NCBI GenBank assembly: GCA_021827205.1
Contig: JAKAWV010000018.1
Span: forward strand, 1 to 61,313
DNA: 61,313 bases
Reading direction: 5' to 3'
Source: Pseudomonadota bacterium
GTDB taxonomy: Bacteria; Pseudomonadota; Gammaproteobacteria; Xanthomonadales; Rhodanobacteraceae
This document shows, piece by piece, positions 46,420 to 56,039 of this stretch (within the stretch, counting starts at the first letter, position 1; every line of letters begins with the position of its first letter). The notes beneath the pieces were generated by a model. That model was given only the letters and a program-made list of their open reading frames with translations, was not told where the DNA came from and ran no database searches. The position numbers were made by a program, and so were the translations under genes.

Positions 46420-47441
46420 CGCCACGGATCAAGCCTGTGCCGTTGCCGCAACAGTTGCATTACCAGTGGCAACAACCCGACGCCGCAGAAGACAAGCAGC
46501 CACAGCAGTACCGTGAGCAGCCATGAGGTTACCAGGCTCAACGCGCGCATTGCTGTCGCCGCAAACAGGCTGCCACCGACAATCACCAGCAGAGGCAGCG
46601 GCAGGTGCGCCAGCAGCCAACGCCGTGGCGTGGTGGTACATGCCTGGGTGAGCATGAGCACATGCAACAGCGTCGCACGGCTGCTGGCCAGCGCGTCGAG
46701 TGCGCTGGCCAGCAGCCAGGCGAAAGCGAGCATGGCCAGCGCGGCGCCAAGCGGCGTACCCATGGGTAGCATGAGTGCCAACACGGCGAGCAACAGCTTG
46801 TGGCGATCGGGGCGCAGATGTCCGAGGCGCCGCAGTTGCCAACGCCACAGCATGGCGTGCAGCGAGGTAACACCGGCGCTGGTGTGCGCGGCGCGCGGGG
46901 TTACAACGGGGTAGGCACGCGGCGTGGCGTTTGGCGCGAGTTGAGCGCGCGCGTGCCACATGCCCAGCAAACTGCCGCAGGTGCCGGCCAGTAACATGAT
47001 GCTGACAGCGATACCAGCTGCGGCGGGCGCCGCGTGCGGCGCCATGCAAAACACCGCTACGTACAGCGCTAGCCACAGCGGCACTGCGCGCGCAAATGCG
47101 CGCAGGCTGGCGAGCAACCACGCGTGCGTGCACCGCCGCGCCGCGGACAACGGCAGTGCCTGCAGCCAATGCTCGCTCGCCGCGACACGCAGCGCATGCG
47201 CTGCGGTGAGCCCGCCGCGTGCAGCGAATGCGGCCAGCAGCAGCAGCGGAAACAGTGGGTAGCGCGCGCACAGCAAAGCCACATTGGGCAGCAGCCACAC
47301 CAGCACAAAGCCTGCGGCCGCCGCACCCATGACGGGCAGTCCGAGACGCCACGCGGCGAGCGCACAGTGCCACCGACCCGGCGCCAAGCCATGACGTGCG
47401 CGCCAGCGCCACCACGCCTCGGTCAGCAACAAGGCTTGCAT
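46416..47441 (-). CDS. Polytopic membrane protein, probable ABC permease
   Basis: A 341-residue Ala/Leu-rich protein with about eight predicted spans ('LGLPVMGAAAAGFVLVWLLP', 'LLLAVLALMLPMGTPLGAAL', 'LLTVLLWLLVFCGVGLLPLV'). I recognise no family by sequence; the coupled ATPase gene behind it (ATGA overlap) makes a permease the best reading. ATG 47441 (MQALLLTEAWWRWRARHG) is preferred to an in-frame GTG at 47489. Substrate unknown. Confidence 0.7.
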   Translation of the reverse strand: MQALLLTEAWWRWRARHGLAPGRWHCALAAWRLGLPVMGAAAAGFVLVWLLPNVALLCARYPLFPLLLLAAFAARGGLTAAHALRVAASEHWLQALPLSAARRCTHAWLLASLRAFARAVPLWLALYVAVFCMAPHAAPAAAGIAVSIMLLAGTCGSLLGMWHARAQLAPNATPRAYPVVTPRAAHTSAGVTSLHAMLWRWQLRRLGHLRPDRHKLLLAVLALMLPMGTPLGAALAMLAFAWLLASALDALASSRATLLHVLMLTQACTTTPRRWLLAHLPLPLLVIVGGSLFAATAMRALSLVTSWLLTVLLWLLVFCGVGLLPLVMQLLRQRHRLDPWR

Positions 47442-47532
47442 GTGCGTGGCTTCGTTCAGTGCGTCCACGCCGCTGCGCGCGCGGTCCACGACCGTGTGGC
47501 GGCACGATGTCGACCATGTTCGGTGCCAGTGT

Positions 47533-49479
<1,947 letters not shown>

Positions 49480-49540
49480 GGCGAGACCTCGAATCAAAAA
49501 AAGGCGGCGCGGCCGCGCACGACGGCTGCGCGAATTGCGC

Positions 49541-49789
49541 TCAAGAACGCGCAGGGGGTTCATCCGGCGGACGCTGCTGGCGCAGCATGTCGCGCAGCGC
49601 CTGCATCTGGCTGTCGCTGAGCTGCTCCTCGCGTGCGCTGCCGGTGATGCGCGCGTGCGCCAGCGCCAGCACCGCCCAGATGCCACCGACGAAACTCAGC
49701 AGCAAGCCCAAGCCGAGCCAGCCCGGGCCGCGCAAGACCAGCACGACCACGATGCCGCTGGCAAATACCAGCATACCCAACCACGGCAT
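49541..49789 (-). CDS. Small membrane protein of unknown function
   Basis: An 82-residue protein with a good Shine-Dalgarno (GAGGAG) before ATG 49789. Two spans ('[19 protein letters not shown]', '[21 protein letters not shown]') are followed by a charged, helical tail '[20 protein letters not shown]'. It sits just upstream of acs, 61 nt away, and may be cotranscribed with it. No family recognised. Confidence 0.75.
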   Translation of the reverse strand: MPWLGMLVFASGIVVVLVLRGPGWLGLGLLLSFVGGIWAVLALAHARITGSAREEQLSDSQMQALRDMLRQQRPPDEPPARS

Positions 49790-49982
49790 GGATAGCTCCT
49801 CGAAATGGATACGCGCAAGGCAATTTAACCCGCAGCGCCACGGCCGGCGCACGCTGCGCTGCGGTTATCATTGCAGTTTGATGGAAGGTCTGAACGGTCC
49901 AGACCTTCCGCAAGCCACGGATGGCTTGCCGCGCAACAAATACGCCCGTGCCTGTTGCGGGGTTATCGATATGGAGACGCGC

Positions 49983-50423
49983 ATGTCCGCGATGATTCAT
50001 CGCCTGATCGGTGTGCTGCAAATTGCCGGCGGCTTTTGGGGGCTGTTCGAGTTGACCGGTCGCGCGTTCGCGATGCGCGAGCCGCTGTGGTTCGCGCTGC
50101 TGTTGCTGGGTGCGCTGATGTTTCTGCTGATCCTGATCGCGGGCGTGTGGTTGATCAGCGGCGACGCGCGCGGCAGCGCGTGGTCGCAGTGGCTGCAACT
50201 GGCGCAAGTGCCGATCCTCGGCACGCCATGGCTCAGCTACGGCTGGCACGTCGGCGCGGTGGCGGCGCTGGGCTTTGCGCGCGACGGCCACTGGAGCTTT
50301 GGCTGCCGTGTGCCGGACATCGGCTGGCAGTTGTATCTCGGCGGCAGCGCGCATTGGTTCCTCGGGCTGAACTTTCTGGCGCTGATCCTGTTTCTGCTGC
50401 TCAAGCTGACGCGCCGCGCATGA
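49983..50423 (+). CDS. Hypothetical membrane protein
   Basis: A 146-residue protein with about four hydrophobic segments ('LWFALLLLGALMFLLILIAGVWLIS' is the clearest). ATG 49983 is chosen because GGAG lies 8 nt upstream; ATG 49971 in the same frame is possible. It overlaps the following methyltransferase gene by 4 nt. Function unknown. Confidence 0.7.
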   Translation: MSAMIHRLIGVLQIAGGFWGLFELTGRAFAMREPLWFALLLLGALMFLLILIAGVWLISGDARGSAWSQWLQLAQVPILGTPWLSYGWHVGAVAALGFARDGHWSFGCRVPDIGWQLYLGGSAHWFLGLNFLALILFLLLKLTRRA

Positions 50424-51586
50424 ACGAGCCGCCGAGCCCGTATCCGCGCGTGCGCCTGCTGGCACCGCGCCTGCCACAGCATCCGGCCATTTTCCGTCGC
50501 GCACTGGAATCCGATGCGCGCCTGGCGCCGGGCAGCGTGGTCGATCTGGTGGATGACGGCGAGCGCTTTCTCGCACGCGGCTTCTGGAACGGCCACGCGC
50601 GCATCGGCTTGCGCGTGCTCACGCGTGACGCGCACGAAAGCATCGACGGCGACTGGATCGGCGCGCGCATCGCCGCGGCGCTGGCGTTGCGCGCGCAACT
50701 CGGTCTGGACATGGAACAGGGCGCGCTGCGCCTGATCCACGCCGAGGGCGATGGTTTGCCCGGCCTGGTGGTCGATCGCTACGCCGATCTGCTGGTGATC
50801 GAATACTTCGCCGCCGGCATGTGGAAGCTGCGCGGCGCAGTGGAAGCGGCGCTGCGCGCGCGCTATCCGGAGGCGACGCTGTATCACTATGCCGAGGCGC
50901 ATGTGCAGAAGCAGGAGAGCTTCGACTGCAGCGCGGCACCGCTGCCGGCGCCGCGTTGGGTGCGCGAGCACGAGCTGGAGTTTCAGGTGCAGCCCGGCAT
51001 CCGCCACAAGACCGGATTCTTCGTCGATCAACGCGACAATCGCGCACGCCTGGGTGCGTGGGCGCAGGGGCGCATGCTGGATTTGTGCTGCAACAGCGGC
51101 GGCTTCGCGCTCAACGCCGCGCGCGCCGGGTGCGCGGCGGTGACCGGGATCGATCTCGATCCGGAAGTGCTGCAACTGGCGCGCGCCAACGCCGCGCGCA
51201 ACACGCTGCGGGTGGAATTCGTCGCCGCCGATTTGTTCCCTTATCTCGAACAGGCGTTGGCCGCTGGGCAGCGCTGGAACACCGTGGTGCTGGACCCGGC
51301 CAAGCTCACCCGCGATGCCGCCAGGCTGTCGCAGGCGCTGCGCACCTACGTGGCGATGAATGCACTGGCGCTGCGCGCGCTGGCGCCGGGTGGCTTGCTG
51401 CTGAGCTGTTCGTGCACCGGATTGGTGGACGAGCCGGCGTTTCTGGAGGTGCTGCGCCGCGCCGCGGCGCTGGTCGGGCGCGAGCTGCAAATCCTGCATG
51501 TGGGCGGCGCCGGGCCGGATCATCCCTGGCGCGTGGCGGCCCCGGAAGGGCGCTATCTCAAGGCCGTGTTCGCGCGCGTGGTCTGA
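50420..51586 (+). CDS. Class I SAM-dependent rRNA methyltransferase (RlmI/RlmK family)
   Basis: A 388-residue protein of the RlmI type (23S rRNA m5C methyltransferase). An N-terminal PUA-like domain ('SVVDLVDDGERFLARGFWNGHARIGLRVL') is followed by an EEHEE domain and the Rossmann fold: 'RMLDLCCNSGGFALNAARAG' (motif I), 'VTGIDLDPEVLQLARANAARN' (II), 'VVLDPAKL' (IV, here D-P-A-K) and 'LLLSCSCTGLVDEPAFL' (VI, with the SCS element and a nearby Cys). Start coupled to the upstream gene (ATGA). Confidence 0.9.
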   Translation: MNEPPSPYPRVRLLAPRLPQHPAIFRRALESDARLAPGSVVDLVDDGERFLARGFWNGHARIGLRVLTRDAHESIDGDWIGARIAAALALRAQLGLDMEQGALRLIHAEGDGLPGLVVDRYADLLVIEYFAAGMWKLRGAVEAALRARYPEATLYHYAEAHVQKQESFDCSAAPLPAPRWVREHELEFQVQPGIRHKTGFFVDQRDNRARLGAWAQGRMLDLCCNSGGFALNAARAGCAAVTGIDLDPEVLQLARANAARNTLRVEFVAADLFPYLEQALAAGQRWNTVVLDPAKLTRDAARLSQALRTYVAMNALALRALAPGGLLLSCSCTGLVDEPAFLEVLRRAAALVGRELQILHVGGAGPDHPWRVAAPEGRYLKAVFARVV

Positions 51587-51743
51587 TGTTTTGCGCGCCA
51601 CGTGGCTACAGTTCGCTTACGCAGGCTGGCTGTCAACGAGTGTTGCGGAACTGTGGTGGGGCGGGGCTGTCGTATCAGCAGACGCTAATTTTAGCGGGGT
51701 GCGGCGTGTATTGGCGCCTTGCCCATTCGACAGGCGATGCGTG

Positions 51744-52538
51744 ATGGTTCATCTGAGCTTGCTGCAGGATGTGCTGGCCGTGATTTCCGGCTCGGCGGTG
51801 GGATTTTCGCTGGGCTTGATCGGTGGCGGCGGATCGATTCTGGCGGTGCCGCTGCTGTTGTACTTCGTTGGCTACCCCGATCCGCACGTGGTGATCGGCA
51901 CCACCGCGCTGGCGGTGTCGGTCAACTCTTATCTCAACCTGATTCCGCACGCGCGTGCCGGCAATGTGCGCTGGCGCGCGGCGATCGTTTTCGCCATTGC
52001 CGGCGCCATCGCCGCGCTGGGCGGTTCGATCCTGGGCAAGGCGGTGAACGGCCACAAATTGCTGTTCCTGTTCGCGATCCTGATGCTGGTGGTGGCGTTC
52101 CTGATGACGCGCCCGCGCGCCGAGCATAGCGGTGACGCGGTGCATCGTCCGCTGGCGGTGGAAACGATCTGGCTGATCGCAGTCGGCGCCAGCGCCGGAT
52201 TGCTGTCGGGCTTCTTCGGCATCGGCGGCGGCTTTCTGATCGTGCCGGGCCTGATGCTGGCCACCGGCATGCCGATCCTCGCGGCCATCGGCACCTCACT
52301 ATTCTCGGTGGGCAGTTTCGGCATGACCACCGCGTTGAGCTACGCCTGGTCGGGCCTGCTGGATTGGCACGTGGCCGGGCTGTATGTCCTGGGCGGCGTG
52401 ATTGGCGGCTGGATCGGTGCGCGTCTGGCCACGCATTTGGGCAAGAACAAGAAAGCCCTGAACTGGATCTTCGCGGTGATCGTGGCGCTGACCGCGGTCT
52501 ACATGTTGTACAGAAACCTCGCCGCGTTTCATCTGTGA
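51744..52538 (+). CDS. TauE/SafE family sulfite/organosulfonate exporter
   Basis: A 264-residue transporter of eight spans made of two repeated halves: 'SAVGFSLGLIGGGGSILAVPLLLYFVG' and 'GASAGLLSGFFGIGGGFLIVPGLMLATG', both carrying the family's GxxGGGG(S/F) motif. Probably exports a small anion such as sulfite or a sulfonate. ATG 51744; the adjacent GTG 51741 is also in frame. Its stop overlaps the start of a broken EamA-like gene (GTGA). Confidence 0.9.
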   Translation: MVHLSLLQDVLAVISGSAVGFSLGLIGGGGSILAVPLLLYFVGYPDPHVVIGTTALAVSVNSYLNLIPHARAGNVRWRAAIVFAIAGAIAALGGSILGKAVNGHKLLFLFAILMLVVAFLMTRPRAEHSGDAVHRPLAVETIWLIAVGASAGLLSGFFGIGGGFLIVPGLMLATGMPILAAIGTSLFSVGSFGMTTALSYAWSGLLDWHVAGLYVLGGVIGGWIGARLATHLGKNKKALNWIFAVIVALTAVYMLYRNLAAFHL

Positions 52539-52760
52539 CCTCGCGCGGCGAACGCGGTGCGCTGCTGGCGCTGGCCGGTGGCTTGTGCTGGGCGCTGTGG
52601 CTGCTGGTGGTGCAGCGCTTGCCGGCGCTGATGGCCCCAGCCCGACCAGCCTCGCCATCCCCATCGCCGGGGTGCTGCTGGCATGGCTGATCCTGCACGA
52701 GCGCCCCGGCGCATGGGAGCTGGGCGGCATCCCCTCAACCCCAGCAGCGACATCGCGAGC
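52535..52760 (+). pseudogene. EamA/DMT-family transporter remnant
   Basis: Starting at GTG 52535, overlapping the TauE stop, the frame gives 'ERGALLALAGGLCWALWLLV' plus 'VQRLPAL', an EamA first span, and then breaks. One frame over, 'TSLAIPIAGVLLAWLILHERPGAWELGGI' matches the last two spans of an EamA domain. Most of the ~290-residue protein between them has been deleted, and no usable frame remains. Confidence 0.7.
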
Positions 52761-52843
52761 AATGCGCAGATCCTGTTCCCGGTGCTCAACGCCTCGTCAC
52801 TCACGCTGCTGCCGGTGAGCATTTTCATATACCTGCCGCCGCG

Positions 52844-53653
52844 TCAACGCGGCGGCAGGGGCTGCCCGACCAGATCGGCGCGGATCGCGCGCAGCTTGGC
52901 CTTGATCGTGGCGGAGTCGGCCGCGCCGATGCGCAACATCGTGCGCTGCCCGATCGACAGCGACTGCAGCGCCGGATCGGCGTAGTCCCACATGCCATTC
53001 TTGCCCGCCACCAGCTTCGGCAGCGTGGCGCGATCCGGCGTCGCCAGCAGATTGTCGATCACCGCGATCAGGCGGTCGTTGAAATAACCGTGCGGATAAC
53101 CGAGTTGCTGATATGCCTGCTGGAACAGTGGATAAAAATGCACGTACCAGGCCACCAGCACCGGCGTGGGGATGGCCTCGATCACGCGCATGTAGGGCGC
53201 ATAGCGCGCGTCATTGTCGAGGCTGATCGTGGTCTGGCCACCATGGGTGTTGACCAGAAATGCGCCCTTGGGATGATGCACCGGCAGCACGTCGCTGCCC
53301 AACGAGCGGTCGGGCAGTGCGTTGACGGTGGCGACGATGTGCTGGATCAGCGCCCGCGGCTTCAGCAGAGCGCGCAAGCCTTCGCCACCGGGCAGCGCCG
53401 CCAGCGCATTGACGATGGCCGCGTCGTCATTCAGCGCCGGCAGCGGCGCCGACGACGCGGCGGCGGGCGCGCCGCGCACGTGTTCGATCGAATAATGCTG
53501 CGGCGCATTAGCGATCGCGCCCGCTGCGGTTTCGCCGGGCGCATGGATGCTGGCCAGGTGCAACGCACGTTGGTGGGCGTAGTACAGCCAGCCGCCCAGC
53601 GCCAGCACCGCCACCACCACGATGCCCCAGATCCAGCCTTTGCCCTCGCTCAT
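52844..53653 (-). CDS. DUF3014 domain-containing protein
   Basis: A 269-residue protein with one N-terminal span ('WIWGIVVVAVLALGGWLYYA') and a periplasmic domain matching the DUF3014 pattern: 'LPALNDDAAIVNALAALPG', 'PRALIQHIVATVNALP', 'YAPYMRVIEAIPTPVLVAWYVHFYPLFQQAYQQLGYP' and 'SIGQRTMLRIGAADSATIKAKLR'. The role is unknown. ATG 53653 (MSEGKGWIWG) is clearly the true start; the frame upstream is low-complexity. Confidence 0.85.
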   Translation of the reverse strand: MSEGKGWIWGIVVVAVLALGGWLYYAHQRALHLASIHAPGETAAGAIANAPQHYSIEHVRGAPAAASSAPLPALNDDAAIVNALAALPGGEGLRALLKPRALIQHIVATVNALPDRSLGSDVLPVHHPKGAFLVNTHGGQTTISLDNDARYAPYMRVIEAIPTPVLVAWYVHFYPLFQQAYQQLGYPHGYFNDRLIAVIDNLLATPDRATLPKLVAGKNGMWDYADPALQSLSIGQRTMLRIGAADSATIKAKLRAIRADLVGQPLPPR

Positions 53654-53724
53654 TTTGATGCGCTCCGCGTTGCCTGCCGAAATCGTTGGAGTTCCGTCCG
53701 CGCGCCGGGTTCCGCGGCGTCGCC

Positions 53725-53934
53725 TCAGCGCAGCGCCGGCCCGCGCAGCACGCGTGCCGGCAGCATGAACAGTGCCGCGACCAGGGCCAGCACGCCGCCT
53801 ACCGCGAAGCCGACCAACCGGAACGGCAGCAGCAGCAGCCACAGCAGCGGATACAGCACCAGCGCCAGCAGCGCCAGCAGCGCCAGCGGCCAGCACAGCA
53901 CCAGCAGGATCAGCCACAGCAGAAAGGTGAACAT
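53725..53934 (-). CDS. Small hydrophobic membrane protein
   Basis: A 69-residue protein consisting almost wholly of two Leu-rich spans ('MFTFLLWLILLVLCWPLALL', 'LVGFAVGGVLALVAALFMLP'). It lies 71 nt before the DUF3014 gene and on the same strand. No family recognised. Confidence 0.6.
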   Translation of the reverse strand: MFTFLLWLILLVLCWPLALLALLALVLYPLLWLLLLPFRLVGFAVGGVLALVAALFMLPARVLRGPALR

Positions 53935-54008
53935 GCGCGCGACCCTCGGAATGAGATCGTATCGTCGCGCGATCAGCACACGATTGCGAGCACCGCGGCG
54001 CGCGTGGT

Positions 54009-54848
54009 TCAGGGCGCGGCAGGCAGTGCGGCGCGTGGTGTGGCGCGGCGCGGGCGCTGCTGCGACAGGCGCATCCAGGTGCGCAGCGCCAGCAGCGCGG
54101 CGATGGCCTCGATGATGGCCGCGGGCACCCAGGTGATCAGGCCGCCGTACTGCTGATCGGTCAGCACATTGATGTCAAGAGCGCGACCGCAAATCGAGAA
54201 AATCGGGTACAGATCGGTCTTGCTAAAGGTGATGATGGCGCCGACCAGGATTTGCGGCGTCATGCTCAGCGCCGGCGACAGCACGCGCAGGCCCGGTGCC
54301 ATGCGCGCCGGCGGGCGGCGGCGGTGATCCAGCACCAGACCCCAGTAGATCAGCCCGCTGAGCAGCATGCTCCAGTTCATCAGCAAGTACAGGCGCCAGT
54401 CGAGCATGGCCAGGGTCATCACCCGCGGGATCAGCCACACCAGCACCAGCGCCACGAACAGCAGCGTGGCCAGCAGCGGGTTGAACAGCAGCGCCGCCAC
54501 GGCACGCCATGGCCAGGCGCGCGCGAACGGGCGCAACAGGCGTGCGCGCCAGCGCAGCGGCAGCGCCGCGCGCCATACGCCCAGCGGATAGGCCAGCATG
54601 ATCAACAGCGGTGCCAGGTGATGCATCAGCACCTGCTGGATGCGATCGACGAAGAACTGGTGCAGCGCGTAGTAGTCGAAGTGTGTCAGCAGCGCGAAAT
54701 ACACCAGCGCCATGCCGCACCAGAACAGCGCTTGGCGCGCGCGCGGCACGCGCCGGCGCCGTGCGCCCAGCGCATACAGCAGCGCCGCCGCCAGCCATAC
54801 CACCAGCAGCGTGGGTGAGAACTCCCATGGAATCAGCCAATCCAGCAT
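54009..54848 (-). CDS. CtaG-like (caa3-type) cytochrome c oxidase assembly protein
   Basis: A 279-residue protein with about seven spans of the Caa3_CtaG family: 'MLDWLIPWEFSPTLLVVWLA', 'HFDYYALHQFFVDRIQQVLMHHLAPLLIMLAYPLGVW' with the conserved His-rich segment ('MHHLAPLL'), and 'SMTPQILVGAIITFSKTDLYPIF'. Members help assemble haem-copper oxidases in Bacillus. No oxidase genes lie here, so the call rests on sequence. ATG 54848 preferred over 54890. Confidence 0.82.
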   Translation of the reverse strand: MLDWLIPWEFSPTLLVVWLAAALLYALGARRRRVPRARQALFWCGMALVYFALLTHFDYYALHQFFVDRIQQVLMHHLAPLLIMLAYPLGVWRAALPLRWRARLLRPFARAWPWRAVAALLFNPLLATLLFVALVLVWLIPRVMTLAMLDWRLYLLMNWSMLLSGLIYWGLVLDHRRRPPARMAPGLRVLSPALSMTPQILVGAIITFSKTDLYPIFSICGRALDINVLTDQQYGGLITWVPAAIIEAIAALLALRTWMRLSQQRPRRATPRAALPAAP

Positions 54849-54932
54849 GGTGCGTGCGCTCGCCTCGTAGCCCGCGGGGCAGGCCAGCATATCGCGCCAC
54901 CCGGCCCACGCGAGCCCCTGCGGCGGCGCGAC

Positions 54933-55919
54933 TCAGCCGGTGCCGCAGCGCGCGCAAAAGGCGATGGCATCCAGATCGACATTGCCGCCGGAGAGAATCA
55001 GACCCACGCGGCGACCAGCGAAGCGCGCACGCTGCTGCAGCACCGCGGCGAGCACGGTGGCACTGGAGGGTTCGACCACCTGCTTGAGATGCCGCCACAG
55101 CAGGCGCATCGCGGCGCGGGTTTCCGCGTCGCTGACGGTGATGACGCTGGCGCCGGTCGCGCGCAGCAGTGCGAAGTTGGGTGTGCCGATGCCGGCGCGC
55201 AGGCCGTCGCAGATCGTGTGCGGGGTGAACGCGGTGACGTGCGTGCCGCTGCGCAGCGATTGCGCCGCGTCGTCGGCGCCGTCCGGCTCGGCCAGGACCA
55301 GTTCGCAGCGTGGCGCCAACGCCTGCAGGCTCAGCGCGCTGCCGGCGGCCAGGCCGCCGCCGCCGATCGGCACCACCAGCGCGTCCAGATCGGGCAAGGC
55401 GTGCAGCAGTTCCAGTGCGGCGGTGCCCTGGCCGGCGATCACCTGCGGGTTTTCGTAGGGGTGGATCAGCGTGGTGCCCAGTGTCTGCGTGAGTTCGACG
55501 CATGCCGCCTCGCGCGCGGCCAGCGTCGGCGCGCAGCGATGCACGCGGGCACCGGCGGCCTCGATCAGCGCCAGCTTGGCGCGCACCGCGCCTTCCGGTA
55601 CCACCACGTGCGCGGCGATGCCGCGGCTGGCCGCCGCCAGCGCCAGCGCGGCGCCGTGGTTGCCCGAGGAGTGCGTGAGCACGCCGCGTGCGGCGAGTTC
55701 ATCCGGCAGTGCCCAGACCGCGTTGCAAGCACCGCGAAACTTGAACGCGCCACCGCGCTGCAGGTGTTCGGCCTTGAAGTGCAACGTGGTGCCGCCGAGT
55801 GCATCGAGCGCTTCATCGCGCAGGATCGGCGTCAGCCGCGCGTGCGGCGCGATGCGTGCGGCGGCGGCGAGCACCGCGGCGAAATCAGGTAGTGCAGCGG
55901 TGCGCGAGGTGTGTGACAT
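54933..55919 (-). CDS. PLP-dependent threonine/serine dehydratase family protein
   Basis: A 328-residue fold-type II enzyme of the serine racemase/biodegradative threonine dehydratase group. The PLP Lys is in 'GGAFKFRGACNAVWAL' (usually GSFKxRGA), the substrate loop is 'SSGNHGAALALAA', the phosphate loop 'VVPIGGGGLAAGSAL' and the ring contact 'ILSGGNVDL'. There is no C-terminal ACT domain, so it is not the feedback-controlled biosynthetic IlvA. ATG 55919 chosen over 55976. Divergent from pepN, 120 nt apart. Confidence 0.9.
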   Translation of the reverse strand: MSHTSRTAALPDFAAVLAAAARIAPHARLTPILRDEALDALGGTTLHFKAEHLQRGGAFKFRGACNAVWALPDELAARGVLTHSSGNHGAALALAAASRGIAAHVVVPEGAVRAKLALIEAAGARVHRCAPTLAAREAACVELTQTLGTTLIHPYENPQVIAGQGTAALELLHALPDLDALVVPIGGGGLAAGSALSLQALAPRCELVLAEPDGADDAAQSLRSGTHVTAFTPHTICDGLRAGIGTPNFALLRATGASVITVSDAETRAAMRLLWRHLKQVVEPSSATVLAAVLQQRARFAGRRVGLILSGGNVDLDAIAFCARCGTG

Positions 55920-56039
55920 GAATGCATCCGATACCGGTGATGCGAAATCATGCCGCATGGCGTGCATGCAACGCACATTTCACCGCGGCGCGCGCGAGTC
56001 TCGCTACGCTAAGCGATCCCCTGAATTCGAGCAGCCATC

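Noticed and set aside
46429-47517. 362-codon alternative frame overlapping the permease gene
   Set aside because: Arg- and Ala-rich with no membrane spans; the chosen frame has many spans and a coupled stop-start with the ATPase gene.
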